A stretch of DNA of 64,000 nt from Thermodesulfovibrio aggregans (GTDB lineage Bacteria; Nitrospirota; Thermodesulfovibrionia; Thermodesulfovibrionales; Thermodesulfovibrionaceae): positions 513,044 to 577,043 of the forward strand of contig NZ_BCNO01000001.1 in NCBI RefSeq assembly GCF_001514535.1, written 5' to 3'. A program made the position numbers and the translations under genes. The notes under the pieces are model-generated. The model did no database searches, was not told where the DNA came from, and saw nothing but the letters and a program-made list of their open reading frames with translations. This document shows, piece by piece, positions 1-9,194 of this stretch (the first letter of the stretch is position 1; each line of letters starts with the position of its first letter).

Positions 1-1
1 T

Positions 2-805
2 GTTGATAGAAACACCTGTCCAAAGGATTGTCCTGCTCCGTGTGTGGAAGCCTGTAAATACAATGCAATAGACCTTAATATGCAACCTGAAACTATTGAG
101 GTTAAGGTTGACTCCATAGTAGTTGCAACAGGCTGGAAACCCTATGATGCTACAAAAATAGACAATCTTGGATTTGGAAAGGTTAAAAATGTAATAACAA
201 ACATGATGCTTGAAAGACTTGCTTCAAAAAATGGACCAACTCAAGGACAAATTCTTAGACCATCAGATGGAAAGCCTGTGCAATCTGTTGCATTTGTTCA
301 GTGTGCTGGAAGTAGAGATGAGAATCATCTTCCTTTCTGTTCATATATTTGTTGTCTTGCTTCTCTAAAACATACTTTATATATAAAAGAACAGAATCCT
401 GAGGCTGAAGTTACAATCTTTTATATTGACATAAGAACACCAGGAAGGTATGAGAAGTTTTTCAATCAGGTTAAAGAACAAACAGGTGTGAACTTAGTTA
501 AAGGTAAAGTCGCGGCAATTGAGCAGGATAAAGATTCAGATGATGTTGTTGTAACTGCAGAGGATATGCTTAGTGGTGAAAAGATAAGAAAGAAGGTAGA
601 TATGGTAGTTCTTGCTACAGGAATGCAACCAGAGGGCTTTGACATCAAAGTTCCAGGTCTAAAATATGCAATAGATGGATTTGTCATTGATACTGAAGGC
701 ATATATTCTACAGGCTGTGCAAAAAATCCAATGGATGTAGCAGGTTGTGGAAAAGATGCCACAGCTGCAGCCCTCAAGGCAATTCAGATAGGTTTAAGGA
801 GGTAA
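2..805 (+). CDS. qmoA: QmoA, quinone-interacting membrane-bound oxidoreductase subunit A (5' truncated by window)
   Basis: The reading frame is open to the first base of the window, so this is the C-terminal ~267 residues of a protein of about 400. A cysteine cluster (CPKDCPAPCVEAC) opens the fragment. It is followed by HdrA-like flavoprotein sequence with the GWKPYDA segment, a CAGSRDENHLPFCS segment and a C-terminal ATGMQPEG/STGCAKNPMD flavin-domain end. QmoA is a soluble FAD/FeS subunit that passes electrons between the menaquinone pool and APS reductase in sulfate reduction. It lies 3 nt upstream of qmoB, with AAGGAGG at its own 3' end serving the next gene. The same motifs recur in QmoB, which reflects shared HdrA ancestry. 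Confidence 0.93.
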   Translation, partial: VDRNTCPKDCPAPCVEACKYNAIDLNMQPETIEVKVDSIVVATGWKPYDATKIDNLGFGKVKNVITNMMLERLASKNGPTQGQILRPSDGKPVQSVAFVQCAGSRDENHLPFCSYICCLASLKHTLYIKEQNPEAEVTIFYIDIRTPGRYEKFFNQVKEQTGVNLVKGKVAAIEQDKDSDDVVVTAEDMLSGEKIRKKVDMVVLATGMQPEGFDIKVPGLKYAIDGFVIDTEGIYSTGCAKNPMDVAGCGKDATAAALKAIQIGLRR

Positions 806-808
806 GTT

Positions 809-3043
809 ATGGAAAAGAAAATAGGACTATATATCTGCAAAGGCTGTGGTATAGGAGATGCGATTGATGTTGAAAAAATTTCAAATATTGCAAAGAATGC
901 TTTAAGAGTACCTGTTGTAGCAGTTAGTGATGTTTTATGTAGCAAAGAGGGTATTGATTTAATTAAAAAAGACATTGCTGAGCAGGGGGTAAACAGTGTA
1001 GTTATTGCTGGATGCTCACCAAGAGTTAAAACCTATGAGTTTAGTTTTCCCGGTTGTTTTGTAGAAAGAGTGCCTGTAAGAGAGCTTGCAGTATGGACTA
1101 TTGAATCACCTGAAGAACAGCAACAGGCTGCTGAAGACTACATCAAAATGGGTGTAATTAAAGCACAAAAAGGTGAGGTTCCTGAGCCCTATGTTATTGA
1201 GATTACTAAATCAATTCTTGTAGTCGGTGGTGGTATTTCTGGAATGACTGCTGCACTGGAAGCAGCTCGTGCAGGCTATGATGTTTTTATTGTTGAAAAA
1301 GAGCCTGAACTTGGTGGTTTTGCAAAAAAGCTTTACAAAAGAGTACCAACAGATGACTTTACAAAAGGAGTTCTTGAAGATGTAAATCTTGAACCACTTA
1401 TAAATGAAGTAACATCAAATCCAAAAATAAAGGTTTATACTTCATCAAAAATTGAAAGGATTGATGGCCAACCTGGTGATTTTGATGTGACAATATCCAA
1501 GAATGGCTCAACAGAAAAATTCAAGGTTGGTGCTATAATTCAGGCAACTGGATGGAAACCCTATGATGCTAAAAAACTTACCAAGAAATATGGATATGGC
1601 AAATTCAAAGATGTGGTTACTAATTTTGAGTTTGAAGAGATTGCAAAAAATAACAATGGTGTGATCAAGAGACCTTCTGATCATAGGGTGGTAAAATCTG
1701 TTCTCTTTATACAGTGTGCTGGACAGAGAGATCCAGAGCATCTACCCTACTGTTCTGGAATGTGCTGTGCTACTACACTTAAGCAGGCAAGATATGTAAC
1801 AGATGGAAATCCAGATGCGATGGCTATGGTTATTTATAAAGACATTCGTACTCCTGGAAAACTTGAGTATTATTACAAGGAAGCACAGAATACACCTGGA
1901 GTGATGCTTGCCAAGGGAGAAGTAACAGGGATAAGAGAAGAGTGGGATAAATTGATTGTGACTGTAGAGGATTCTTTACTTGGTGAGAAAGCTGAGATAG
2001 AGACAGAGATGGTAGTTTTAGCGACCGGAATGGTCCCAACAACAAAGGAACCACAGGACTATCTTATTGGACTTCAGGAAGCTGCTGCAAAAGGAGATGA
2101 AGCAAAGGCAAAGTATATTGAGACAACTAAAAAACCCGAGTTTATTCTTAATCTTGGATATCGTCAGGGTCCTGAACTTCCTTTCCTTGAAGGTGGGTTT
2201 GGTTTTGTCGATTCAAACTTTATATGTTTCCAGTATGAAACAAGAAGAACCGGAATATACGCTGTTGGACCTGTTCGCCAGCCTATGAACATGACAGAAG
2301 CGCAGGAAGATGCCCGTGGTGCCGCATTAAAGGCAATCCAGGTTCTTGAACATGTTGAAAAAGGAATGGCAGTTCATCCAAGAGCATGGGATACCTCTTA
2401 TCCTGAACCAAATCTTTCAAAATGTACAGCATGCAAGCGTTGTACAGAGGAATGCCCATTTGGTGCAATTGATGAGGATGAAAAGGGTACTCCCTTTTAT
2501 AAACCCAACAGATGCCGTAGATGTGGAACCTGTATGGGTGCATGTCCTGAAAGAATCGTTTCTTTCAAAGATTACAGCGTTGATATGATTGGTTCAATGT
2601 TAAAGAATGTCTCTGTGCCAAGTGAAGATGACAGACCTCGTATTATAGTGCTCTGTTGTGAAAATGACGCATTTCCTGCAATAGAGACAGTAGCATTTAA
2701 CAGGCTCAAACTTGACCCTGCATTAAGATTTATTCAACTCAGATGTCTTGGTTCTATGAACCTTGTATGGATTGCAGATGCTCTCTCAAGAGGTGTTGAT
2801 GGAATGTTGTTACTCGGTTGTAAATTTGGTGAAAACTATCAGTGTCACTTTGCAAAAGGAAGCGAGCTTGCAAAATACAGACTTGGTAAGGTTCAGGAGA
2901 CTCTTGATAGACTTCAACTTGAGTCAGACAGAGTTCAGATGTATGAGTTAGCAATTGATGAGTACTGGAGAATTCCTGATATAGTAAATGAATTTATGGA
3001 AAAAATTAGAGAAATCGGTCCTAATCCATTTAAGGGCTTTTAG
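809..3043 (+). CDS. qmoB: QmoB, HdrA/MvhD-like subunit of the Qmo complex
   Basis: This 744-residue protein matches the usual QmoB length. Residues ~1-125 form the HdrA-like N-terminal region. A Rossmann FAD motif (VVGGGISGMTAALEAA) lies near residue 137. Two [4Fe-4S] motifs follow at about 537 (CTACKRCTEECP) and 568 (CRRCGTCMGACP). The C-terminus is an MvhD-like iron-sulfur domain beginning near the CCENDAFPAIE segment. It acts with QmoA and QmoC to feed quinol electrons to APS reductase. The ATG follows AAGGAGG by 6 nt. The gene is translationally close to both neighbours. Confidence 0.96.
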   Translation: MEKKIGLYICKGCGIGDAIDVEKISNIAKNALRVPVVAVSDVLCSKEGIDLIKKDIAEQGVNSVVIAGCSPRVKTYEFSFPGCFVERVPVRELAVWTIESPEEQQQAAEDYIKMGVIKAQKGEVPEPYVIEITKSILVVGGGISGMTAALEAARAGYDVFIVEKEPELGGFAKKLYKRVPTDDFTKGVLEDVNLEPLINEVTSNPKIKVYTSSKIERIDGQPGDFDVTISKNGSTEKFKVGAIIQATGWKPYDAKKLTKKYGYGKFKDVVTNFEFEEIAKNNNGVIKRPSDHRVVKSVLFIQCAGQRDPEHLPYCSGMCCATTLKQARYVTDGNPDAMAMVIYKDIRTPGKLEYYYKEAQNTPGVMLAKGEVTGIREEWDKLIVTVEDSLLGEKAEIETEMVVLATGMVPTTKEPQDYLIGLQEAAAKGDEAKAKYIETTKKPEFILNLGYRQGPELPFLEGGFGFVDSNFICFQYETRRTGIYAVGPVRQPMNMTEAQEDARGAALKAIQVLEHVEKGMAVHPRAWDTSYPEPNLSKCTACKRCTEECPFGAIDEDEKGTPFYKPNRCRRCGTCMGACPERIVSFKDYSVDMIGSMLKNVSVPSEDDRPRIIVLCCENDAFPAIETVAFNRLKLDPALRFIQLRCLGSMNLVWIADALSRGVDGMLLLGCKFGENYQCHFAKGSELAKYRLGKVQETLDRLQLESDRVQMYELAIDEYWRIPDIVNEFMEKIREIGPNPFKGF

Positions 3044-3054
3044 GGAGGAGAGAG

Positions 3055-4206
3055 ATGGACAAACCACTAAAACCAGATTTACAGTTTGCAAAAGAAATTA
3101 TAAAAGCAGGTGGAGAATCTTTAAAGAAATGCTATCAATGTTCCACTTGCACAGTTGTGTGTCAGCTTTCACCTGACAAAGCACCATTCCCAAGAAAAGA
3201 GATGCTTTATGCTCAGTGGGGAATTAAAGAGAAACTTTTTCAGAATCCGGACATATGGTTATGCCATCACTGCGGTGACTGCACAGCATACTGTCCAAGA
3301 GGAGCCAAACCAGGTGAGGTGTTAGGTGCTGTAAGAAAACTTATGATACAGCATTACTCACCACCAAAATTCCTTGCTAAATGGGTTGCAGATCCAAAGT
3401 ACATCTTGCTCATTTTCCTTATACCATTGCTTTTCTTCCTTGGTGAGATGGCAGTTCTGGGATATTTCAGTGGAGTGGAAATTCCAAGGGGTGAAAACGG
3501 TGAGATGTCATATGTAGCGTTCTTACCTGCTGTTCCTTGGATTGATGTTCCATTTATGGCTTTAGCAGCCTTTGCAATAATCTGTTTCTACAATGGTGTC
3601 AAGCGATACTGGCTTGATCTTTCAGCTGGAACTGAGATTAAACGGAAGGATATATATAACTGTATTTATGAAACAATAAAAGACATACTTTTACACAAAA
3701 AGTTTCAACTCTGCGGTTTAAATAAAGGAAGATATACAGCTCATATCCTCGTACTTTATGCTTTTATTGGATTGGCAATCACAACAGGTATAGCTGCTTT
3801 CTATGAGTGGGTTTTGAGATGGGAATCTCCTTATCCGCAGACAAATATTGTGAAAATTATTGGAAATGTCAGCGGAATAGCACTCATAATAGGAATGTTC
3901 CTGATTATTGTCAATAGAAGCAAGAATTCAGCAAAACAGGGAATAGGAAGCTATTTTGACTGGTTACTTATTACAATAATTGCTGGTGTTGGAGTTACAG
4001 GATTTCTTGCTGAAATCTTGAGACTTGCTGAAGTTGAAACTCTTGGATACGCCTCATATATTGCTCATCTTGTATTCGTATTCGCCCTTTTTGCTTATGC
4101 ACCCCACTCAAAAATGGCCCACATGGTCTATAGAGCAACTGCAATGGTATTTGCAAAAGCTTCATTAAGAGAAGAATCTTTGGTAAAGCAGGAAGAGGCA
4201 GCATGA
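3055..4206 (+). CDS. qmoC: QmoC, HdrC/HdrE-like membrane subunit of the Qmo complex
   Basis: The 383-residue protein has an HdrC-like soluble domain with two FeS motifs at about residues 25 (CYQCSTCTVVC) and 70 (CHHCGDCTAYC). A cytochrome b-like membrane domain follows from about residue 115 with roughly six hydrophobic helices (for example FALFAYAPHSKMAH at the C-terminus). It anchors the complex and is thought to oxidise menaquinol. GGGAGGAGAG precedes the ATG. No apr or sat genes are visible in this direction because the operon ends here at a strong hairpin. Confidence 0.95.
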   Translation: MDKPLKPDLQFAKEIIKAGGESLKKCYQCSTCTVVCQLSPDKAPFPRKEMLYAQWGIKEKLFQNPDIWLCHHCGDCTAYCPRGAKPGEVLGAVRKLMIQHYSPPKFLAKWVADPKYILLIFLIPLLFFLGEMAVLGYFSGVEIPRGENGEMSYVAFLPAVPWIDVPFMALAAFAIICFYNGVKRYWLDLSAGTEIKRKDIYNCIYETIKDILLHKKFQLCGLNKGRYTAHILVLYAFIGLAITTGIAAFYEWVLRWESPYPQTNIVKIIGNVSGIALIIGMFLIIVNRSKNSAKQGIGSYFDWLLITIIAGVGVTGFLAEILRLAEVETLGYASYIAHLVFVFALFAYAPHSKMAHMVYRATAMVFAKASLREESLVKQEEAA

Positions 4207-4235
4207 AAAAAGGGCGGGTTAACCGCCCTTTTTTA
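4206..4235. terminator. Bidirectional rho-independent terminator between qmoC and the M16 peptidase gene
   Basis: The sequence reads A6, GGGCGG, a GTTAA loop, CCGCCC, then T-rich. The GC stem is 6 bp and is extended by A-T pairs. It lies exactly between two convergent genes, so it can serve both. Confidence 0.9.
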
Positions 4236-5465
4236 TTTTACAGAAAGATCTTTTTCACTAACAGGTCCTAATATAGTTATAGAGAAATTTTTTTCCTGTA
4301 AAATATTTGCAACATCCATTACATCATTAAATGAAACTTTCTCAATTTGTTTTATCTGCTCTTCAAGAGTAAAATACTGACCAAGATAAAGTTCCTGATA
4401 TGCTAAATTATTCATTACTGAACTTGGTGATTCATTAGAAAAAATAAGTTGAGATATTGTTTGAGCTTTTGCTCTTTCAATTTCTTCTTTTTTTAAATTT
4501 TCTGAAATTTTTTTAAGTATTTTCAATATGGTTTCCAATATTTTATTGATTTTTTTGGGTTCGGAGGCAGTGTAAACTCCAAATAAACCAGTATCATAAT
4601 AAAAAGAAGTGAAAGAATATATATTATAAACCCAGCCTCTTTTTTCTCTTATTTCCTGAAATAATCTTGAGCTTACACTTCCACCAATAATACAGTTAAG
4701 TAATATCAAAGGAAGTCTATAATGACTGTTGAATGGAAAAGTTTCAGTCCCCATACATAGATGGATTTCATTTAAATTTTTTTCATGAACTCTTAGGGAT
4801 GGTGAAAAATTAGCTTTATTTGTGATAGCTGATTTTTTAGAAACTTTTGGTATTATATTTTTTTCAAGACTATCAATTAATTTTTTCTCTTCAAAGCTTC
4901 CCGCACAGCTTATGATACAGTTGTTAGTTCCGTAAAATTCATTATAACAATCAATGATGTCTTTTCTGGTTATTGCTGATACTGCACTTTCTTTTCCAAG
5001 AATAGGTTGTCCTAAACCATCCGGAAAAGAATTTTCCATAAAAAGATCATGAACAAGCTCATCTGGAGTATCGTTTACTGTTCTTATTTCATCTAGAATA
5101 ACAGCCCGTTCTTTTTCTATTTCCTCTTCTGGAAAAAGAGGATTTGAATAAATATCTCCAATTAGTTCTATAGCTTTAGATAAGTAACTATCAAGAACTT
5201 TTATATAGATTGAAGTAAACTCTCTTGATGTAAAAGCGTTAATATCTCCACCGATGCTGTCTATTTCAAGGGAAATCATTTGAGCATTCCTTTTTTCAGT
5301 TCCCTGAAAAAAAAGATGTTCTATAAAATGAGAGAGACCATTTTTAGAAGAAGTTTCATGTCTTGAGCCATGTTTTATCCAGATACTAAGAACAAAAGAG
5401 CGATAGTTATCCATTTTATTCATTAGAAGAGGGATGTTTGAAGATAGATGGATTTTTTTTATCAT
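4233..5465 (-). CDS. M16 family zinc metallopeptidase (YmxG/PqqL type)
   Basis: The 410-residue protein carries the inverted zinc motif HFIEH at residues 46-50 (HxxEH) and the downstream acidic region (EKERAVILDEI) that supplies the third ligand. A C-terminal inactive M16 half follows (EIREKRGWVYNIYSF). The order rpsO-pnp-M16 is common in bacteria. Its start overlaps the pnp stop by 4 nt, so it is co-translated. It is probably a cytoplasmic processing peptidase with unknown substrate. No signal peptide is seen. Confidence 0.9.
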   Translation of the reverse strand: MIKKIHLSSNIPLLMNKMDNYRSFVLSIWIKHGSRHETSSKNGLSHFIEHLFFQGTEKRNAQMISLEIDSIGGDINAFTSREFTSIYIKVLDSYLSKAIELIGDIYSNPLFPEEEIEKERAVILDEIRTVNDTPDELVHDLFMENSFPDGLGQPILGKESAVSAITRKDIIDCYNEFYGTNNCIISCAGSFEEKKLIDSLEKNIIPKVSKKSAITNKANFSPSLRVHEKNLNEIHLCMGTETFPFNSHYRLPLILLNCIIGGSVSSRLFQEIREKRGWVYNIYSFTSFYYDTGLFGVYTASEPKKINKILETILKILKKISENLKKEEIERAKAQTISQLIFSNESPSSVMNNLAYQELYLGQYFTLEEQIKQIEKVSFNDVMDVANILQEKNFSITILGPVSEKDLSVK

Positions 5466-7555
5466 TTTGTTGAAATGTTTTTGCCCTCAATCTCTTTTAG
5501 TGCTTCTTTTCTGCTTAGGCGAGGTCTTCCAAGATCGTCTATTTCAATGACTTTTACAGGAATTTGGTCTCCTACTTTTAATACTTCCGATACTTTCTGA
5601 ATTCGTTTATCTGCAATTTGAGATATATGTAGTAATCCCTCAATTCCAGGCATAATTTCAACAAAAGCTCCAAAATCAACTATTCTTGATACCTTACCCA
5701 TGTAAATTCTTCCCAATTCAACTTCCTGTGTAATTCCTTTAATAATTTCAATAGCTCTCAAAGCAGAAGCTTCATTGGATGATGCTATTCTTACAATTCC
5801 CTCTTTATCTTCAATATCTATTTTAACGCCTGTCTCTTCTATTATTCCTTTAATTACTCTTCCTCCTATCCCAATAATATCTCTGATTTTTTCAGGTTTA
5901 ACCTGAATTTTATATATTCTTGGAGCATAGGAAGATAACTCTTTAGGTTGACTGATAGTTTCATACATTTTTTTAAGTATGAATAATCTTGCCTGCCGTG
6001 CTTGATCTAAAGCTTTTTTGAATATTTCATAATCTATTCCCGGGATCTTTACATCCATCTGAAAGGCTGTGATACCTTTTTCAGTTCCTGCTACTTTGAA
6101 ATCCATATCACCATAATGGTCTTCCATCCCGATTATATCAGTAAGTATTACAACTTTATCGTCTTCTTTAATGAGTCCCATAGCAACTCCAGCAACATGA
6201 GCTTTTATTGGGACACCAGCATCCATTAAAGAAAGACTGGCTCCGCATACAGTTGCCATTGATGATGAACCGTTTGATTCAAGAATGTCTGAGACAACTC
6301 TTATTGTATAGGGGAACTCATCCTTTGAAGGAATTACAAACTGAAGTGCCCTTTCTGCAAGGTAACCATGACCAATTTCTCTTCTTCCAGGTGCTCGCAG
6401 AGGTTTAACTTCTCCAACACTAAAAGGCAGGAAGTTATAATGAAGCATGAATGTTTTATATATTTCTCCCTCAAGAGAGTCGATCTTTTGTTCATCCTCT
6501 GAAGTACCAAGAGTTGTAGCAACTAATGCTTGAGTTTCTCCTCTTGTAAATAATGCAGAACCATGTACTCTTGGAAGTATTCCAATCATGCATGTAATGG
6601 GTCTTATTTCGTCGGGTTTTCTACCATCTACTCTTACGCCTTTTCTTATAATTGTTTCACGCATAATTTTTTTGACTACTTTATCAAAAGCATTGGCAAT
6701 CTCAAGGGAAATGTCTTTATCTGCTGTATTTAAGTTCTGTATGCATTCATTAAACAGTGCCTCGAGAGCTTGCTGCCTTTCAAGTTTCTTTTGAAGAAAT
6801 AATGCATTTTCAATTTTTCCTGAAATGATATTAAAAATTGCATCTTTGAGGTTTCCATGCTCAACCTTAAATTCTCTCTTTGGTTTTCCTGCTATAGAGC
6901 CAAGTTTTTTTTGTAAAGCTATTATTCCCTTTATATGAGTGTGAGCAAACTTTAAAGCTTCTACCAGAATTTCCTCAGAGCACTCTGCTGCACCACCTTC
7001 AACCATGGTTACAGCTTCTTCTGTTCCCGCAACAACGAGATTAAGACTACTTTTTTCAGATTCTTCATTGTCGGGATTTAAAATGAATTCTTCATTAATT
7101 CTTCCAACTCTTACTGCTCCAACAGGTCCGTTAAACGGAATGTCAGATATAGTTAGAGCTGCTGAAATTCCGATTATACTTAGAATATCAGCAATATTTT
7201 CATCTCCGTATGAAAGCACAGAGGCAATACCCTGAGTTTCATAGTTAAATCCTTCAGGGAAAAGAGGTCTTATTGGTCTGTCAATCAGGCGTGAGACTAA
7301 AATTTCTCTATCTGTTGGTTTCCCCTCTCTTTTAAAAAAGCCTCCTGGGATTTTTCCAGCAGAGTATGCTTTTTCCTGATAATCAATTGTCAGTGGAACA
7401 AAATCCAATCCCTCTTTGGGTATTTTTTCTGCAACTACTGTGCATAATACATAGGTATCACCATATTTTACTAAAACTGAGCCATTTGTTTGTTTTGCCA
7501 GGGTTCCTGTTTGTAAAACAAGCTTCTTCCCCTTAATTTCAAGTTCTACTTCCAC
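5462..7555 (-). CDS. pnp: Polyribonucleotide nucleotidyltransferase (PNPase)
   Basis: The 697-residue protein has two RNase PH-like halves, a C-terminal KH domain (IIGIGGRVIKGIIEETG) and an S1 domain (GRIYMGKVSRIVDFGAFVEI). It carries out phosphorolytic 3'-5' RNA decay. The start is GTG, preceded by AGAGG. It lies 17 nt downstream of rpsO, the classical arrangement. Confidence 0.98.
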   Translation of the reverse strand: MEVELEIKGKKLVLQTGTLAKQTNGSVLVKYGDTYVLCTVVAEKIPKEGLDFVPLTIDYQEKAYSAGKIPGGFFKREGKPTDREILVSRLIDRPIRPLFPEGFNYETQGIASVLSYGDENIADILSIIGISAALTISDIPFNGPVGAVRVGRINEEFILNPDNEESEKSSLNLVVAGTEEAVTMVEGGAAECSEEILVEALKFAHTHIKGIIALQKKLGSIAGKPKREFKVEHGNLKDAIFNIISGKIENALFLQKKLERQQALEALFNECIQNLNTADKDISLEIANAFDKVVKKIMRETIIRKGVRVDGRKPDEIRPITCMIGILPRVHGSALFTRGETQALVATTLGTSEDEQKIDSLEGEIYKTFMLHYNFLPFSVGEVKPLRAPGRREIGHGYLAERALQFVIPSKDEFPYTIRVVSDILESNGSSSMATVCGASLSLMDAGVPIKAHVAGVAMGLIKEDDKVVILTDIIGMEDHYGDMDFKVAGTEKGITAFQMDVKIPGIDYEIFKKALDQARQARLFILKKMYETISQPKELSSYAPRIYKIQVKPEKIRDIIGIGGRVIKGIIEETGVKIDIEDKEGIVRIASSNEASALRAIEIIKGITQEVELGRIYMGKVSRIVDFGAFVEIMPGIEGLLHISQIADKRIQKVSEVLKVGDQIPVKVIEIDDLGRPRLSRKEALKEIEGKNISTK

Positions 7556-7572
7556 ATTCTACCTCTTTCTTC

Positions 7573-7842
7573 TTATTTTCTGAGGCTAAGCCTTTCAATA
7601 AGTTTGTTATATCTTTCTTTGTCAATTTTCTTAAGATAATTTAAAAGCTTTCTTCTTTGAGCGACTAACTTAATGAGTCCTCTTCTTGAGTGATGGTCTT
7701 TTTTGTGAATTTTAAAGTGTTCAGTTAAGTAGTTAATTCTTTCAGTCATTAAAGCAATCTGAACCTCAGGTGAACCTGTATCAGTTGGATGCATTTTAAA
7801 GCTTTCAATTATTTCTTTTTTTCTTTCTGGAGAAATTCCCAT
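7573..7842 (-). CDS. rpsO: Ribosomal protein uS15
   Basis: The 89-residue protein has the S15 signature ([19 protein letters not shown] and [18 protein letters not shown]). The frame extends 15 codons further upstream, but the ATG at 7842 is preferred because GGTGGTG stands just ahead of it and because S15 proteins are normally 88-89 residues. It is the first gene of the rpsO-pnp-M16 run. Confidence 0.97.
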   Translation of the reverse strand: MGISPERKKEIIESFKMHPTDTGSPEVQIALMTERINYLTEHFKIHKKDHHSRRGLIKLVAQRRKLLNYLKKIDKERYNKLIERLSLRK

Positions 7843-8044
7843 GCTTTCACCACCTTTCTTAAAAGGATTAACTTTAAAAATTAACATAAAATTAAAGATT
7901 TAGTAAAGTTTTTAGTTATAAAAAAACGGAGGAGCAGGCAATTTTCAAAGCTTTTAAAGTTTAGATTTTAAAAATGTGATCAATCAAAAAATTTTTATAG
8001 AAATTCAAGATATACAAAAATTTGTGTTAAAATTTATACTGTAA

Positions 8045-8128
8045 ATGAATCTTAAAAGGAAAAAGTTACTTCTTATCTTTTTCTTCTTTATTTTTATTTA
8101 TTATTTTATCTCAACCCTCAAAAACTGA
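8045..8128 (+). other. Out-of-frame N-terminal membrane anchor of the HlyD-like adaptor
   Basis: An ATG at 8045 opens 27 codons reading MNLKRKKLLLIFFFFIFIYY and then FISTLKN before a TGA. It has a basic start and a hydrophobic helix, exactly what is missing from the adaptor frame that follows. TATACT at 8035-8040 is a possible -10 for an almost leaderless start. The adaptor continues in the +1 frame from within the T-rich run, so a one-base shift separates anchor and body. Confidence 0.6.
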
Positions 8129-8153
8129 AAAATACAGGGTAGAGAAGAAAAAA

Positions 8154-9194
8154 ATGGTTCAGTCTGTTTATGCTTCAGGTTTTATTGACTCTTCAGACAG
8201 TGTAACAATTAGAGCAGAAGTTTCTGGTTATATTGAAAAAATTTTTGTACATGAAGGTGAAGAAGTTAAGAAGGGTCAACTCCTTTTGATTATATCAAAT
8301 GAAACTATCAAGGAGAATTTAAGAGAAGTGGAGGCTCAGCTTGCTTCAGTCAAAGATAGATTGATGCCCGATTCAGATTACAGAAAAGAATTGCTTCATA
8401 ACATTGAGATAAAAAAAGCTGTTCTTGAAAGTGTTGAAAAAAACTTTAATAGAAGAAAAGCCTTATATGAAGAAGAATTAATCTCAAAAGAAAAGTTTGA
8501 AGAAATCAAAAGAGAATACGAGGTTGCAAAAAGAGATTATGAAAGGCAGATTAATCTATACAATGACACAATTAGAAATCTAAACTATCAATTAGAAAGT
8601 CTAAAGGCAAAGAGACAGGCTATTAAATCCGAATTTGATAAATACTTCATTAAATCTCCCATTAACGGAAAAATATTAAGAAAATTTGTTAATGAAGGCG
8701 ATTATGTTAATCCAATGCAACAAGGCAATGGTTTATTTTCTGTAGGGAATGAAAAAAATCTTGAAACCGTTTTAATGGTTGATGAAGAATACATTCCAAT
8801 GGTCAAGCCAGGTATGAAGGTTTATATAACGCTTGATTCTTATCCTGGAGAGGTTTTTGAGGGAGTGATAAAATTGATTGAAAGTCAATCTGACAGAACT
8901 ACAAGAACAGTTAAAGTAAAGGCTGATGTCAACTACGGGAAATCTGTATTCTTTGGATTAACTGTGGAGGGAAACATAATCATTGAGGAAGTTGAAGGAA
9001 TTTTTATTCCAGAAAGGGCATACAGGAATGGTTATGTGGAAGTTATAGAGAAGGGAAAAACTAAAAAAATAAAGGTAAATATTTCTTCAAAAAGATACAA
9101 TGGTTACATTCTTGTTTTAGATGGTTTAAGGGAAGGACAGGAAGTCATAATAAATGAAACATATCGCTTTTGTTACCCTGAAGTTACTCTTTGA
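8154..9194 (+). CDS. HlyD/MacA-like periplasmic adaptor (membrane fusion protein), N-terminus frameshifted
   Basis: The protein has a biotinyl-lipoyl-like start (AEVSGYIEKIFVHEGEEVKKGQ), a long coiled-coil hairpin (~residues 55-160), the second lipoyl half (SPINGKILRKFVNEGDYV) and a beta-barrel. It links an inner-membrane ABC exporter to the outer envelope. The first ATG at 8154 leaves it without a signal anchor, yet the frame stays open back to a TGA at 8046. The anchor-like peptide is encoded from 8045 in another frame. It overlaps the permease gene by 41 nt. It may be a true frameshift mutation, a sequencing error in a T/A-rich run, or recoding. Confidence 0.85.
   Translation: MVQSVYASGFIDSSDSVTIRAEVSGYIEKIFVHEGEEVKKGQLLLIISNETIKENLREVEAQLASVKDRLMPDSDYRKELLHNIEIKKAVLESVEKNFNRRKALYEEELISKEKFEEIKREYEVAKRDYERQINLYNDTIRNLNYQLESLKAKRQAIKSEFDKYFIKSPINGKILRKFVNEGDYVNPMQQGNGLFSVGNEKNLETVLMVDEEYIPMVKPGMKVYITLDSYPGEVFEGVIKLIESQSDRTTRTVKVKADVNYGKSVFFGLTVEGNIIIEEVEGIFIPERAYRNGYVEVIEKGKTKKIKVNISSKRYNGYILVLDGLREGQEVIINETYRFCYPEVTL

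Noticed and set aside
7888..8044. AT-rich gap between rpsO and the adaptor gene
   Set aside because: Only weak promoter-like sequences were seen, with no RNA structure or repeat.
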